Assembly: GCA_044221315.1 (NCBI GenBank)
Contig: JBGAPK010000021.1
Coordinates: 1 to 64,000 of the forward strand
DNA length: 64,000 nt
Origin: JAFEBO01 sp044221315
Lineage (GTDB): Bacteria; Planctomycetota; Phycisphaerae; Phycisphaerales; UBA1924
Direction: 5' to 3'
Part shown: one piece after another, positions 37,176 through 47,139 of the stretch
Layout of the letters: the number at the start of each line of letters is the position of its first letter
Numbering within the stretch: position 1 is the stretch's first letter
Made by a program: the position numbers and the translations under genes
Notes under the pieces: model-generated
The model's database searches: none
Told to the model about the DNA's origin: nothing
What the model saw: the letters and a program-made list of their open reading frames with translations, nothing else

Positions 37176-39002
37176 CTACTTCCGCTCGACGCCTTCCACG
37201 GCTTCGCACAGGGCAACAAGCGCGAGCGCGCCCGCCTCGCCGGCCATTCTCTGATCCCAGAGCGAGTTCCGCACGCCCCACTGCGCTGCGAGGGGGTCCA
37301 CGTACATCGTGCCGCAGTACTCGTCGGCCATGAGTTGGCGCAGGAAACGGAGGCAGGGGATGATTCGGGCGATTTCCTTTGCGCGCACGTCCTTGGGCGT
37401 CAGTCGCGCGTCGTTGAGCATGGCGGCGAGACCCGCGATGGCCCGCACGCTCTGCGCGGATGGGAGCGGCGCCTTGGTGCCGGTGAACACGACTCCGCCG
37501 ACGAGGTCTTCGCCGTCCGGGCCGGCGTCCTGCGGAGACATGATGAACTTGTAGACCACGTCGCGCCATTCGCCGAGGATGGCGGTCGAGCCGATCTCGC
37601 CCTCCTGGGTGCGTGCCGCGAGCACGACCCAGGGCATTGCCGAGGCGAGCTTGCTTACTCCGACGGCCTTGTAGATCGAGGGGAGGGCGGCCCGTCCCGC
37701 ATCGTCGAGCGTCCCGGTCTCACCGGCCGCGGCACATGCCGCGAGGGCGGAGATTGACGCCGAGCGCACCGGCTCTTCCAGCACTTTGGCGATCGCGCGC
37801 TGGCCGGCGATCCTGGACTCGGGCCAATCTTCGATTGCGAGCGCCCGTTCGGTCATCAGGAACGCGGCGCTCGCCACGGGGGAGGATTCGATTCTGCGTT
37901 TCTCGTCGCTGCGATCGGCGAGGTCGCGTGCGATTGCGCGGGCGGCATCGCCGCAGCGTTTGGCAGTGTCTGGCCCGACCGCGCCGCTGTCGGCGGCACG
38001 CGCCAACGCCCACCCGATCAATGCCTCCTCGCCGATCTCCGCGCGCGGAACCGACGCTCCGGACAAGGGCGAGTACAGCCCGCCGACGATCGTCTTTCCT
38101 TCCTGCGTCCTGACCCTCGCGAGAAGGTGGCCGGCCAGGCCTTCGGCCCACTGCTTCAGAGCGGCCGCGGAAACCTCGCGCTCGGGAAAAACGCGTCCCT
38201 GGCGATAGAGGAATACGGGCTCCTCGCCCGGGGCGATCTGGGCCGTCTGCGAGACGTTGAAGCGGTAGAACGTGACCTTGCGGTCCTTTGTCAACCGCAG
38301 GGGGTGATTTGCGGGATCATCGCGGAGCCCGGCGGTGGCATCGTCAAGAACGAAAGCGGCGCACGCGGCGAGGGCATCGCCGGGAGATTGGCCGCCCGCG
38401 CTGAGGGAGCGTTCGGCCCCCATCGTCAGCATCATGGAGGGGAAGACGACACGAATCTTCTCGTCCGCGCCTTCTCCGGCCCGCGCGCCAACGCCGTCGA
38501 TCCCGATCGGGATCTCCAGATCGGCGTCCTCGTAGCTGGAAGGCGGGTAGGGCACGAGAGCGCCGGCCAGTTCGAGCTCGATCGTCACCCTTGCGGCGTT
38601 CTTTGGTTTGCCCTTCTCCCCGAAAAAAGCGCTCGCGTCGCGGAGCGCGCTCTTCGTCGCACGCGCAAGAGCGCCCGGGCCGCCGAGTTCGACGCCCCGG
38701 CCGACCATCCGGCCGCCGAAGCGCAGCGTGACGCAGACGGCGCCGCTCAGATCGCCGGCCGCCGCGGCACGCTCGCCGGACTTGACCTCCCAGCCTTCCA
38801 CCCAGCTACGCACATCCTTGAACGCGCCGAGCACCTTCTCTGGCTCGGGCGGCTGGAGGACCGATGCGACTTCGGCCACTTTTCGATCGCGGGGACGCTC
38901 CGGGTCCGGCTGCGCCAGGGCGATTGTGGATCCCCAGAGGAAGCACGTCGCCATCAACAGACACGCTGCGTGGCAACGACGCAACACACCGGCGCGTTCC
39001 AC
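37176..39002 (-). CDS. Secreted protein of unknown function
   Basis: 608 residues with a signal peptide (VERAGVLRRCHAACLLMATCFLWGSTIALAQ). I do not recognise the family. The first third contains VCVTLRFGGRMVGRGVELGGPGALARATKSAL, which loosely recalls the AMMECR1 fold, followed by conserved-looking PYPPSSYEDADLEIPIGIDGV. The last 350 residues are rich in Ala-containing helices (GEEALIGWALARAADSG, SPVASAAFLMTERAL, SISALAACAAAGE) and could form an alpha/alpha toroid. GTG 39002 is chosen because GGAG lies nine bases upstream and it gives a clean signal peptide. It could be an exported peptidase-like or binding protein, but nothing shows activity. Monocistronic between terminators. Confidence 0.65.
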   Translation of the reverse strand: MERAGVLRRCHAACLLMATCFLWGSTIALAQPDPERPRDRKVAEVASVLQPPEPEKVLGAFKDVRSWVEGWEVKSGERAAAAGDLSGAVCVTLRFGGRMVGRGVELGGPGALARATKSALRDASAFFGEKGKPKNAARVTIELELAGALVPYPPSSYEDADLEIPIGIDGVGARAGEGADEKIRVVFPSMMLTMGAERSLSAGGQSPGDALAACAAFVLDDATAGLRDDPANHPLRLTKDRKVTFYRFNVSQTAQIAPGEEPVFLYRQGRVFPEREVSAAALKQWAEGLAGHLLARVRTQEGKTIVGGLYSPLSGASVPRAEIGEEALIGWALARAADSGAVGPDTAKRCGDAARAIARDLADRSDEKRRIESSPVASAAFLMTERALAIEDWPESRIAGQRAIAKVLEEPVRSASISALAACAAAGETGTLDDAGRAALPSIYKAVGVSKLASAMPWVVLAARTQEGEIGSTAILGEWRDVVYKFIMSPQDAGPDGEDLVGGVVFTGTKAPLPSAQSVRAIAGLAAMLNDARLTPKDVRAKEIARIIPCLRFLRQLMADEYCGTMYVDPLAAQWGVRNSLWDQRMAGEAGALALVALCEAVEGVERK

Positions 39003-39430
39003 GCCCGAAAACTCCACGATTCCGAGAATACCGCCCCCGGCGCCTGCCCGAAGAGCGTACGGGTCTTTGGCACCGAATCGGCACAGGCGTTGCAACGAGT
39101 GCATCAGGCGCCGCCTTGGCGTTGTCCGTACATTCAAAGACCAGCCGGAAATCCAAGACATGAAACTTCTTCTTTCCATGACCGACAGCCGCCGCAAGGT
39201 CTCGCTTCTCTTCATTCTCAGCTTCCTTGCGATGTGCTGAGCCCGCGTCCGCTCCTTCCGCAGAACAGGGCGGCAGCCCCTTGCCGCTCATGACTTTACC
39301 TCCGTCGCACGCTGCCCGGTTCCGCCCTTCCCCGCTGTGCGACAAAGAGAAAAGCCCCGGTCCTTTGACCGGGGCTTGAGGTTTTTGCCTGAGTCGCCCC
39401 GAATGGGCGGACCCTGAAGGGCGGGTCGGC
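39003..39430. other. Intergenic region between rpsA and the secreted unknown
   Basis: It contains the rpsA terminator (39350-39375). A 26-codon reading frame on the plus strand starts at ATG 39160 and ends at TGA 39240 (MKLLLSMTDSRRKVSLLF...); it has only a weak GGAAA upstream and is not called as a gene. Nothing else is recognised. Confidence 0.5.
39350..39375 (-). terminator. rpsA intrinsic terminator
   Basis: GCCCCGGTC, four-base loop, GACCGGGGC, followed on the minus strand by TTTTC. It lies 55 bp after the rpsA stop. On the plus strand the hairpin is followed after TTGAGG by TTTTT, so it may work both ways. Confidence 0.85.
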
Positions 39431-41212
<1,782 letters not shown>

Positions 41213-41509
41213 GTTTTTCTCTGGTTCCTCGAGCGCCACGCGCCGCGCCCGGTCGGAGGCGCACGCGTCGGCACCGAAACCTCGATCCATCGCGTCGCTG
41301 CTGCGCCGCTTCGGACCTGGGTCTGCCCCCTCTCTATCGGAGAGGAACGGGGGCGTTCGGCGTCCTGCTGAACAATCCGGCTCCGCGAACGTCGCGGAAA
41401 ACCCGGCGTCGGTCGACCCACCGACAGGGCGGAAGTTTAGGCGCGATCCGGACTTGAAAACCGCTTCCTTGCGCAAACCGAACATTGGAATTCCGAGTAC
41501 ATTCTGGTC
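41213..41509 (-). promoter_or_regulatory. rpsA leader with hairpins
   Basis: It holds GCCCCCTCTC, TATCG, GAGAGG and surrounding GGGGGC (about 41325-41354), TCCGCG, AACGT, CGCGGA (41382-41398) and a GTCGG/CCGAC pair near 41408-41425. The long structured leader is a candidate site of S1 autoregulation. No clear promoter boxes were found. The region is also upstream of the divergent gene at 41510. Confidence 0.45.
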
Positions 41510-42103
41510 ATGACTCAGGGACTTCCGGCGATAACGCGATGGACACCGATCCCGGCGACGGCCGCGTTGATCGTGCTCGGGATTACGGACTGGAGGAGCC
41601 ACCGGCCCGCGATGCTTACGCGTGCATTGCTGATCGGAGCGGCGGCGGGGTTCATCGCGGCGGTTGCGTATGACGTCTTCCGGCTGCCGTTTGTTTTCTC
41701 GAAGGCTTGGGGACTTGAAGGCGTTGTGCCGCAGATGAACCTGTTCAAGGTCTTCCCGCGGTTCGGCGCGATGCTGCTGAACCAGCCGCTGGAGCAGGGG
41801 TCCTATTCGTTGGGGACGCACTTGCTCGGCTGGGCGTATCACTTCTCGAATGGGATGACCTTTGGAATCATGTTTCTGGCGATGATGGGCGATGCGTCGC
41901 GGCGGGGGATGGCGTTTACGGTCGTGGCCGGAATCGTGATGGCAACCGCCCTGGAGGCGGGGATGCTGTTCAGTCCGTACACGAGTTTCTTCGGGATCGC
42001 GCTGACGGGGACTTTCGTCGCGGTCACGCTGACGGCGCATCTCGTCTTCGGCGCCGTTATGGGATGGGCGGCAAATCAATTGCCGGCTCGCCGCGCGGCG
42101 TGA
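41510..42103 (+). CDS. Integral membrane protein of unknown function
   Basis: 197 residues with about five predicted membrane helices (AALIVLGITDW, ALLIGAAAGFIAAVAYDVF, MTFGIMFLAMMG, AFTVVAGIVMATALEAGML, IALTGTFVAVTLTAHLVFGAVMGWA) and short polar loops. There are conserved-looking His residues in LGTHLLGWAYHFSNG. I do not recognise the family. It overlaps tail-to-tail (47 bp) with the zinc-ribbon gene ending at 42057. The first ATG (41510) is accepted, though no strong ribosome-binding site precedes it. Divergent from rpsA. Confidence 0.6.
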   Translation: MTQGLPAITRWTPIPATAALIVLGITDWRSHRPAMLTRALLIGAAAGFIAAVAYDVFRLPFVFSKAWGLEGVVPQMNLFKVFPRFGAMLLNQPLEQGSYSLGTHLLGWAYHFSNGMTFGIMFLAMMGDASRRGMAFTVVAGIVMATALEAGMLFSPYTSFFGIALTGTFVAVTLTAHLVFGAVMGWAANQLPARRAA

Positions 42104-42767
42104 CCTCGTTCCCTCCCCACATCCCCGACCGCTCCCACATCGCCCGCACATCCCGCTCGGTCTCGAACAGCCCGCACTCCGGGCATCGATCCGCTCCGTC
42201 GTTCCGCGGATACAGGCAGACCGTGCACAGGCGTCCGCCCGATGATTCGAGTTTTGCCCGCAGGTCCTTGAATTTCCGCCAATTCATCAGGACGAGAATC
42301 GGGGTTGCGGCGAAGACGGCCCCGATGATGAACAGAGGGAGAAACACGGGCCATCTGAGGAGCACAAGAAATACCACGGCGACCGGCACCAACGCCATCC
42401 ATCCGTTTGATTTCCGCGCCATTTTCCGGAGAGCGGGAATCGGGGATTCACGGGGAACGGGGATCGGTCGCGTTGACCACCAGGCCAAGCTTGTCCCACA
42501 CTTGGCGCACTTCTGGGGCGTGGTTACCGATACCGGTGCGCTTGCGCCGCAGCGGTCGCACACCCGCAGCCTCGAACTCACGCTCACCAGCGAAAGCGCC
42601 CATACCACGACCGCAAGAACAACCGCACCGCCGCACAGCCCCCAGATGACTTCTTCGCTGCCCCGATACCCCTCGCTATACCAGACCAGACCGGCCACGC
42701 CAACGCCCATCAACAGCACCAGGAACGGAGCGAACCGATCAAGCGGACTTCGCAGCGACCTTTTCAC
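42057..42767 (-). CDS. Membrane protein with C-terminal zinc ribbon
   Basis: 236 residues. The N-terminal helices are FAPFLVLLMGVGVAGLVWY and VIWGLCGGAVVLAVVVWALSLV. A first CxxC pair follows (RVCDRCGASAPVSV, KCAKCGTSLAW), then two more helices (WMALVPVAVVFLVLL, PVFLPLFIIGAVFAATPILVLM). A second zinc-ribbon-like segment is at the end (CTVCLYPRNDGADRCPECGLFE). The function is unknown. The GTG start (42767) overlaps the stop of the receiver-like gene in GTGA, so the two are translated together. The frame is open upstream within that neighbour. Confidence 0.65.
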   Translation of the reverse strand: MKRSLRSPLDRFAPFLVLLMGVGVAGLVWYSEGYRGSEEVIWGLCGGAVVLAVVVWALSLVSVSSRLRVCDRCGASAPVSVTTPQKCAKCGTSLAWWSTRPIPVPRESPIPALRKMARKSNGWMALVPVAVVFLVLLRWPVFLPLFIIGAVFAATPILVLMNWRKFKDLRAKLESSGGRLCTVCLYPRNDGADRCPECGLFETERDVRAMWERSGMWGGNEVTPRGEPAIDLPPIP

Positions 42768-43123
42768 CCGTTGCCCCCGCCAAGACCCGCCAGCACCTCC
42801 GGCATTCCCCGATCGAACGCTCCCCGGGTGAGCACGTCGTCCGCTCCCGCCTCTTTGGCGGCATGCAGTTCTTCCCTCGCGACGTGCGGCCCGAACGCCA
42901 GAACGCGGATCTTCCTCCGTTGTTCCTGCCTCACGCGCCCGATCATCGTCATCGCCATCTCCGGCACATCGAGATCGACGATGAGAGCACGAACGTCGCT
43001 GTCGGCCAGGCGGGCCTCGAGCATCTCCATAGTGCGGACCGGGCGGCAGGGGATTCCGAGCGCGTCTGCCGTAGCCTTGATCTTGCTGGCCCAAATCAGA
43101 TCGGCGGCGAGGTAGAGGAGCAT
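42764..43123 (-). CDS. Degenerate receiver-domain protein
   Basis: 119 residues shaped like a response-regulator receiver (beta/alpha repeats; LLYLAADLIWASKI, VRALIVDLDVPEMAMTMIG, KIRVLAFGPHV, AGADDVLTRGAFDRG). The Asp in VDLD could be the phosphoacceptor, but the usual Lys before the last turn is Arg and the second acidic residue is uncertain. It may therefore work without phosphorylation, for example as a protein-protein switch. ATG 43123 follows a GGGGG stretch. It is coupled to the zinc-ribbon membrane protein by a GTGA overlap. Confidence 0.6.
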   Translation of the reverse strand: MLLYLAADLIWASKIKATADALGIPCRPVRTMEMLEARLADSDVRALIVDLDVPEMAMTMIGRVRQEQRRKIRVLAFGPHVAREELHAAKEAGADDVLTRGAFDRGMPEVLAGLGGGNG

Positions 43124-43218
43124 GCCCCCAAGATACACGGGGCCCGCCAGCGGGGTCGCGAGCCGGGTGCCCGGGGTGGTCCTACGCGCTATTCGGCGGG
43201 GTTCTTGCGACTCAGTCG

Positions 43219-43241
43219 CTTTGCCCCTCCGCCCCTTCCCC
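43219..43241. repeat. Degenerate 8-bp repeat before glutamate dehydrogenase
   Basis: CTTTGCCC, CTCCGCCC, CTTCCCC in register. It lies about 100 bp upstream of the gdhA start, in its likely leader. Same theme as the purL, 24723 and ccsA tracts. Confidence 0.55.
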
Positions 43242-43342
43242 ATCTACCATTCAGGCCCGGCCAAGCGGACGCCGCGGGACGGCTGGGCGCCCTTGTACAG
43301 CCCGCCGTTTGTTCTCCGCCGGAAACGTTCCCGGATATACCT

Positions 43343-44698
43343 ATGACCACCCTCGCCAAGCCTCCGTCGCCGATGCAGAAGCCAAAAAACGTTCCGCCCG
43401 CGAGCTACAACTCGCCCATCTTCGACGAGCTTGGCTTCCCGACCGACGCGAACAACCTGTACAGACAGACCGTGGGTTCGATGCTCTACGCGTCGGAACT
43501 GATGGGCCTCCCCCACCGTGTTCAGATCATTCTCGCCCAGCCAAAGACCGAGATCATGGTCCACTTCCCCGTGAAGATGGACGACGGCCATTACCGGCTC
43601 TTCAAGGGCTATCGCGTTCAGCACAACAACGCGCTCGGCCCATATAAGGGCGGGTTGCGATTCCACCAGGACGTGCACCTCGACGACGTGAAGTCGCTCG
43701 CGTTCCTGATGACGATGAAGTGCTCGCTCGTCGGTATTCCCTTCGGCGGCGGCAAGGGCGGCGTCAAGGTTGATCCGCGCAAGCACTCCAACGGAGAGAT
43801 GGAACGCATCGTCCGTCGCTTCACCACGGCGATCGCGCACGGCATCGGGCCGGATTACGACATCCCCGCGCCCGACGTCGGCTCGAACGCCCAGCACATG
43901 GCCTGGATCGCCGACACCTATTCGTTCCTGGCGGACGTCGGGGGCAAGGATCCGACCGCGGTCATCACGGGCAAGCCGGTTGAGTACGGCGGGTCGGTCG
44001 GACGTGAGAAGGCCACAGGGCAGGGCGTGGTCGACACGCTGGTGGAGATGCTCCCGGAGATTGGCCTCAAGCCCGATCAGTGCACGTTCAGCGTGCTGGG
44101 ATTCGGCAATGTCGGCTCGTGGTCGGGCAAGATCTTCCAGGACAAGGGCGCGAAGATGATTGCGGTCGCTGATCACAGCGGCTTCATCAGGAACGACAAA
44201 GGAATCGACGCCCACGACCTCGCGACATACGTGTCGAGCAAGGGAGGCGTTGCGGGTTATTCCAAGGCCACCGCAGTCACCAAGGAAGAGTTCTACAAGA
44301 CCAAGGTCGATGTCTTCATCCCCGCCGCACTGGAACAGATGATCCAGGAGTCCGAGGCCAAGATGATCAACGCAACGGTCATCGCCGAGGGGGCCAACGC
44401 TCCGACGACGCCGGCCGGGGAGCGCATTCTCATCGAGCGCGGTATCGAAGTCCTTCCGGCGATTCTGTGCAACGCCGGCGGCGTCACGGTTTCCTACTTC
44501 GAGTGGGTGCAGAACAAGACCTATCAGTCCTGGGATCTCGAGCATGTGGACCGCGAGCTGAACAAGCACATGGTGAAAGCCGCGGGCAAGACCCGGGATG
44601 CCCGGCGCAAGTACAACTGCGATCTGCGTTCGGCGGCGTACATCGCGGCGCTGGAACGCCTGAACCAGGCGTACGCAGCGCGCGGGATCTTCCCGTAA
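43343..44698 (+). CDS. gdhA: Glutamate dehydrogenase
   Basis: 451-residue Glu/Leu/Phe/Val dehydrogenase that interconverts glutamate and 2-oxoglutarate with NAD(P). The substrate-binding region has PYKGGLRFHQDVHLDDVKSLAFLM and GIPFGGGKGGVKVDPR (two conserved Lys). The Rossmann part has FSVLGFGNVGSWSG, and the end has NAGGVTVSYFEWVQN. ATG 43343 gives a normal N terminus, with no convincing ribosome-binding site. A strong terminator follows at 44730. Coenzyme preference cannot be read reliably. It is monocistronic, divergent from the receiver-like gene. Confidence 0.94.
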   Translation: MTTLAKPPSPMQKPKNVPPASYNSPIFDELGFPTDANNLYRQTVGSMLYASELMGLPHRVQIILAQPKTEIMVHFPVKMDDGHYRLFKGYRVQHNNALGPYKGGLRFHQDVHLDDVKSLAFLMTMKCSLVGIPFGGGKGGVKVDPRKHSNGEMERIVRRFTTAIAHGIGPDYDIPAPDVGSNAQHMAWIADTYSFLADVGGKDPTAVITGKPVEYGGSVGREKATGQGVVDTLVEMLPEIGLKPDQCTFSVLGFGNVGSWSGKIFQDKGAKMIAVADHSGFIRNDKGIDAHDLATYVSSKGGVAGYSKATAVTKEEFYKTKVDVFIPAALEQMIQESEAKMINATVIAEGANAPTTPAGERILIERGIEVLPAILCNAGGVTVSYFEWVQNKTYQSWDLEHVDRELNKHMVKAAGKTRDARRKYNCDLRSAAYIAALERLNQAYAARGIFP

Positions 44699-44729
44699 GC
44701 TCAAAGGTGTGTTCCCGGACAATCCCAGA

Positions 44730-44757
44730 CCCACAGGGTCCGACCCTGTGGGTTTTT
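44730..44757 (+). terminator. Intrinsic terminator after glutamate dehydrogenase
   Basis: CCCACAGGGT, CCG loop, ACCCTGTGGG, then TTTTT. A textbook hairpin plus T-run, 31 bp past the stop codon. Confidence 0.95.
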
Positions 44758-44799
44758 CTTTGGCTTCCACCTTCAACTGTCAAGGACGATCCACGCGAC

Positions 44800-45804
44800 C
44801 TACGGCTGACTCACCCAGGCGTGCACCATCGACCAATCGTTGAAATTCAGCGCGGTGCCGTCCGACCCGGTCGTCCAGACGATCACGCCGACCTGATACG
44901 TCCCGGCCGCGAGGCCCGAGCGGCTGTAGCTGGCGCTAAGGGGCAATCGCAACCCCGGCAGCAGAACGACTTCGAAGTAGGACAGATTGGCCAACTCCAC
45001 GGGCGCATTCGTCGTACCGGCGACTCTGAAACCGACGTTGTATCGGAAAGTCTTCGACGTGCCGCCGGTGGCAATCCCGATCATCGCACCTCCGTTCACA
45101 TGAAGTGTCTGGCCCGCGCCAACGACAATATTGGCCGTGGTTCCGGCAAAGGCCCAGATGCCGTTGTTCGAAGCGGCGAGGTTTGTCGCGACCTGCCCGT
45201 TGACCGAGGTTGTCGAAATCACACCTGCGGGCCCTTGGGGACCTGTGGCGCCGGCCGGCCCCTGCGGTCCGGTCGCGCCTGGAACTCCCGGCGCCCCCTG
45301 CGGACCAGTTGAGCCCGCGGGCCCGGCCGCACCCGCGGGCCCGGTGGGGCCGGTTGCTCCGGCCACACCCATGGGTCCGGCAGCTCCTGTTGGCCCGGTC
45401 GCTCCTTGCGGCCCCGAGTTGCCCGAAAGTGCAAAGAGCGCATAGGGAGTCGCGGTCAACTCCTGGCGCGGATCGAGCGTCGTGCCGTTCACGGTCACCT
45501 GCACCCAGCGTTTGTTGCCGTCGAACGCATTCACCCCGAAATCCGGGCGCACCGTGAAGATCCCGTTGAGCGCTGTAACCCCGGGGAAGTGCTGTGTGAT
45601 ACCGATCTGGGTTCCGAGCGTTGGTGCATCAAAGAGCTGGAGCTCGACGCTCACGATCCCGCTGACATTCACACCGCCATTCTTGATTTGTCCCTGGTAC
45701 GAAAAACTCGTGCCGAGCGCCAGTTGGGCGTGGGCGGACCCAGCTCCGAGTGCGAGGCCAAGCAGCATCGCGGTCGCGGCCGAAAATTGAAAAAACCTGT
45801 TCAT
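44800..45804 (-). CDS. Secreted collagen-like protein
   Basis: 334 residues. The signal peptide (MNRFFQFSAATAMLLGLALGAGSAHAQ) is followed by a beta-rich domain of about 110 residues (FSYQGQIKNGGVNVSGIVSVELQLFDA) common in bacterial proteins that precede collagen repeats. Then come 23 consecutive Gly-X-Y triplets (GNSGPQGATGPTGAAGPMG...) and a C-terminal domain of about 120 residues rich in Gly/Thr, perhaps a trimerisation or phage-tail-like head. A triple-helical surface fibre is likely. ATG 45804 with GAAGGAGAAG upstream. Divergent from the PEP-CTERM-type gene at 46081, with about 276 bp between them. No sortase or tail signal is present. Confidence 0.8.
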   Translation of the reverse strand: MNRFFQFSAATAMLLGLALGAGSAHAQLALGTSFSYQGQIKNGGVNVSGIVSVELQLFDAPTLGTQIGITQHFPGVTALNGIFTVRPDFGVNAFDGNKRWVQVTVNGTTLDPRQELTATPYALFALSGNSGPQGATGPTGAAGPMGVAGATGPTGPAGAAGPAGSTGPQGAPGVPGATGPQGPAGATGPQGPAGVISTTSVNGQVATNLAASNNGIWAFAGTTANIVVGAGQTLHVNGGAMIGIATGGTSKTFRYNVGFRVAGTTNAPVELANLSYFEVVLLPGLRLPLSASYSRSGLAAGTYQVGVIVWTTGSDGTALNFNDWSMVHAWVSQP

Positions 45805-46080
45805 TCGCTTCTCCTTCAGTTCGCCCGCCACCCTCAAGCTCCCGAACTCGCCGACCACTCTAACGGATGGGATCTCGCCACGCAATGTCCTTCCCGCCAA
45901 CGAGCCGGGGCTGCCTTTTTCTGACACCGCCTCCGCGCTGATCACACGTTTTCCGCTTCCGGCCACGAAAACGTCCGAATCGATGCAAGATTCCCGAATC
46001 CGCCGACAAGTCCTGTTGCCGCAGATTCTCAGCCGTTGGCCGGGGGTCTTCCTCGCGGCGTCTTTTCGAGGAGATTCCGA

Positions 46081-46797
46081 ATGCTTCGTCCCGCACTCAC
46101 GTTCGGCGCTATCGGTCTGGTCGCACTTTCCGGCTCGGCTCAGGCGGTCGTTTTCTTCGACGGCGTGTTCAACAACGCCGACTGGACATTGACCACGTAC
46201 ACCAACGCGGCAGGAGCCGGGAGCATCGCCCAAGGCCTGCAGATCCCCGTCGGCGGCAACCCGCTCCAGTACCGGCGCGTCCGCAACAACCTCCTCGCCG
46301 GTGGACCAAACGCCGGGGTCATCGGTCTGCACATGAACGTCAACTTCTCCTACAACCCCGCCGGCGGCGCGATTTCCACTATTGACTACAGCGAAGACTC
46401 CATCAACTTCGTCAATCAGGGCGGCAACGGCCAGGGCTCGGGCCTCGTGATCTTCCAGAGCGGCAAGTACTACATCCAGCGCATCCCGATTCTCGTCATG
46501 CCCTTCGCCACGTTCAACACCTGGCAACCCAACCCCGCCCCCGGACGCGTTGCCAGCGATTTCTGGGAAGTCACCAACACACTCAACCTCATCTCGGGCA
46601 ACAACCCCGACTTCAGCACCTCCGGCGGCGTGATGCAGTTCGGCTTCTGGCGCGGGAATTCGGCGAACCAGAACATCCAGACGGACTGCGGCATCGATAA
46701 CTGGCGTGTGCAGATCAACCCCGTCCCGGCGCCGGGCGCTCTTGCTCTCGGCGGACTCGGACTGATCGCGTGCCGCAGGCGTCGTGCATCGGTGTGA
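46081..46797 (+). CDS. PEP-CTERM-type exported protein
   Basis: 238 residues with signal peptide (MLRPALTFGAIGLVALSGSAQA) and a C-terminal tripartite sorting signal: VPAPGALALGGLGLIACRRRRASV, that is a Pro-containing motif, a hydrophobic helix and an Arg cluster. Such proteins are handled by an exosortase and are linked to exopolysaccharide. The body is a beta-rich domain (WTLTTYTNAAGAG, NVNFSYNPAGGAIS) of unknown role. ATG 46081 follows CGAGGAGATTCCGA. No exosortase gene is in the window. A hairpin terminator follows at 46888. Confidence 0.75.
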   Translation: MLRPALTFGAIGLVALSGSAQAVVFFDGVFNNADWTLTTYTNAAGAGSIAQGLQIPVGGNPLQYRRVRNNLLAGGPNAGVIGLHMNVNFSYNPAGGAISTIDYSEDSINFVNQGGNGQGSGLVIFQSGKYYIQRIPILVMPFATFNTWQPNPAPGRVASDFWEVTNTLNLISGNNPDFSTSGGVMQFGFWRGNSANQNIQTDCGIDNWRVQINPVPAPGALALGGLGLIACRRRRASV

Positions 46798-46887
46798 ACA
46801 AAGGGCTCGGCGGATCAGGTGGTCCTGCAATCGATCGGGGTCGCAGGTGCGGCTCGGGACGGCGCCGTCGACTCGCCCGAACGAAAA

Positions 46888-46921
46888 ACCCGCGTCAGGC
46901 CCTTTTGGGCGGGACGCGGGT
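46888..46921. terminator. Hairpin terminator after the PEP-CTERM-type gene
   Basis: ACCCGCGTC, inner GGCCC/GGGC pair, GACGCGGGT. The T-run is stronger on the minus-strand side (TTTTT) than on the plus (TTTGGGG), so it may be bidirectional. The remaining 46798-47139 stretch is otherwise featureless apart from the upstream region of the M28 peptidase gene. Confidence 0.7.
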
Positions 46922-47139
46922 TTGGGGTGGGGGCGGGTGGATGAAAGATCCCGTCGCCTTTCACGTTACTCCTTTCTTTCGATCCGTCAATGAAAACCTG
47001 TACGAGCGGCACGCTAAGACCGCGCTAAGCAGTGGTTGGAATCCGTGAGGTATCGGGCTTCGAACTGAGTGAAATTGGTACGTTCACCGGCGTTTTGCGG
47101 CACTTACGGCTTTCGAAACCCGCCGAGTATGCTCGCCGG

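Noticed and set aside
45219..45450. Repeat-rich tract that might be a tandem-repeat array
   Set aside because: It is the DNA of the collagen-like Gly-X-Y region; the period follows from the protein.
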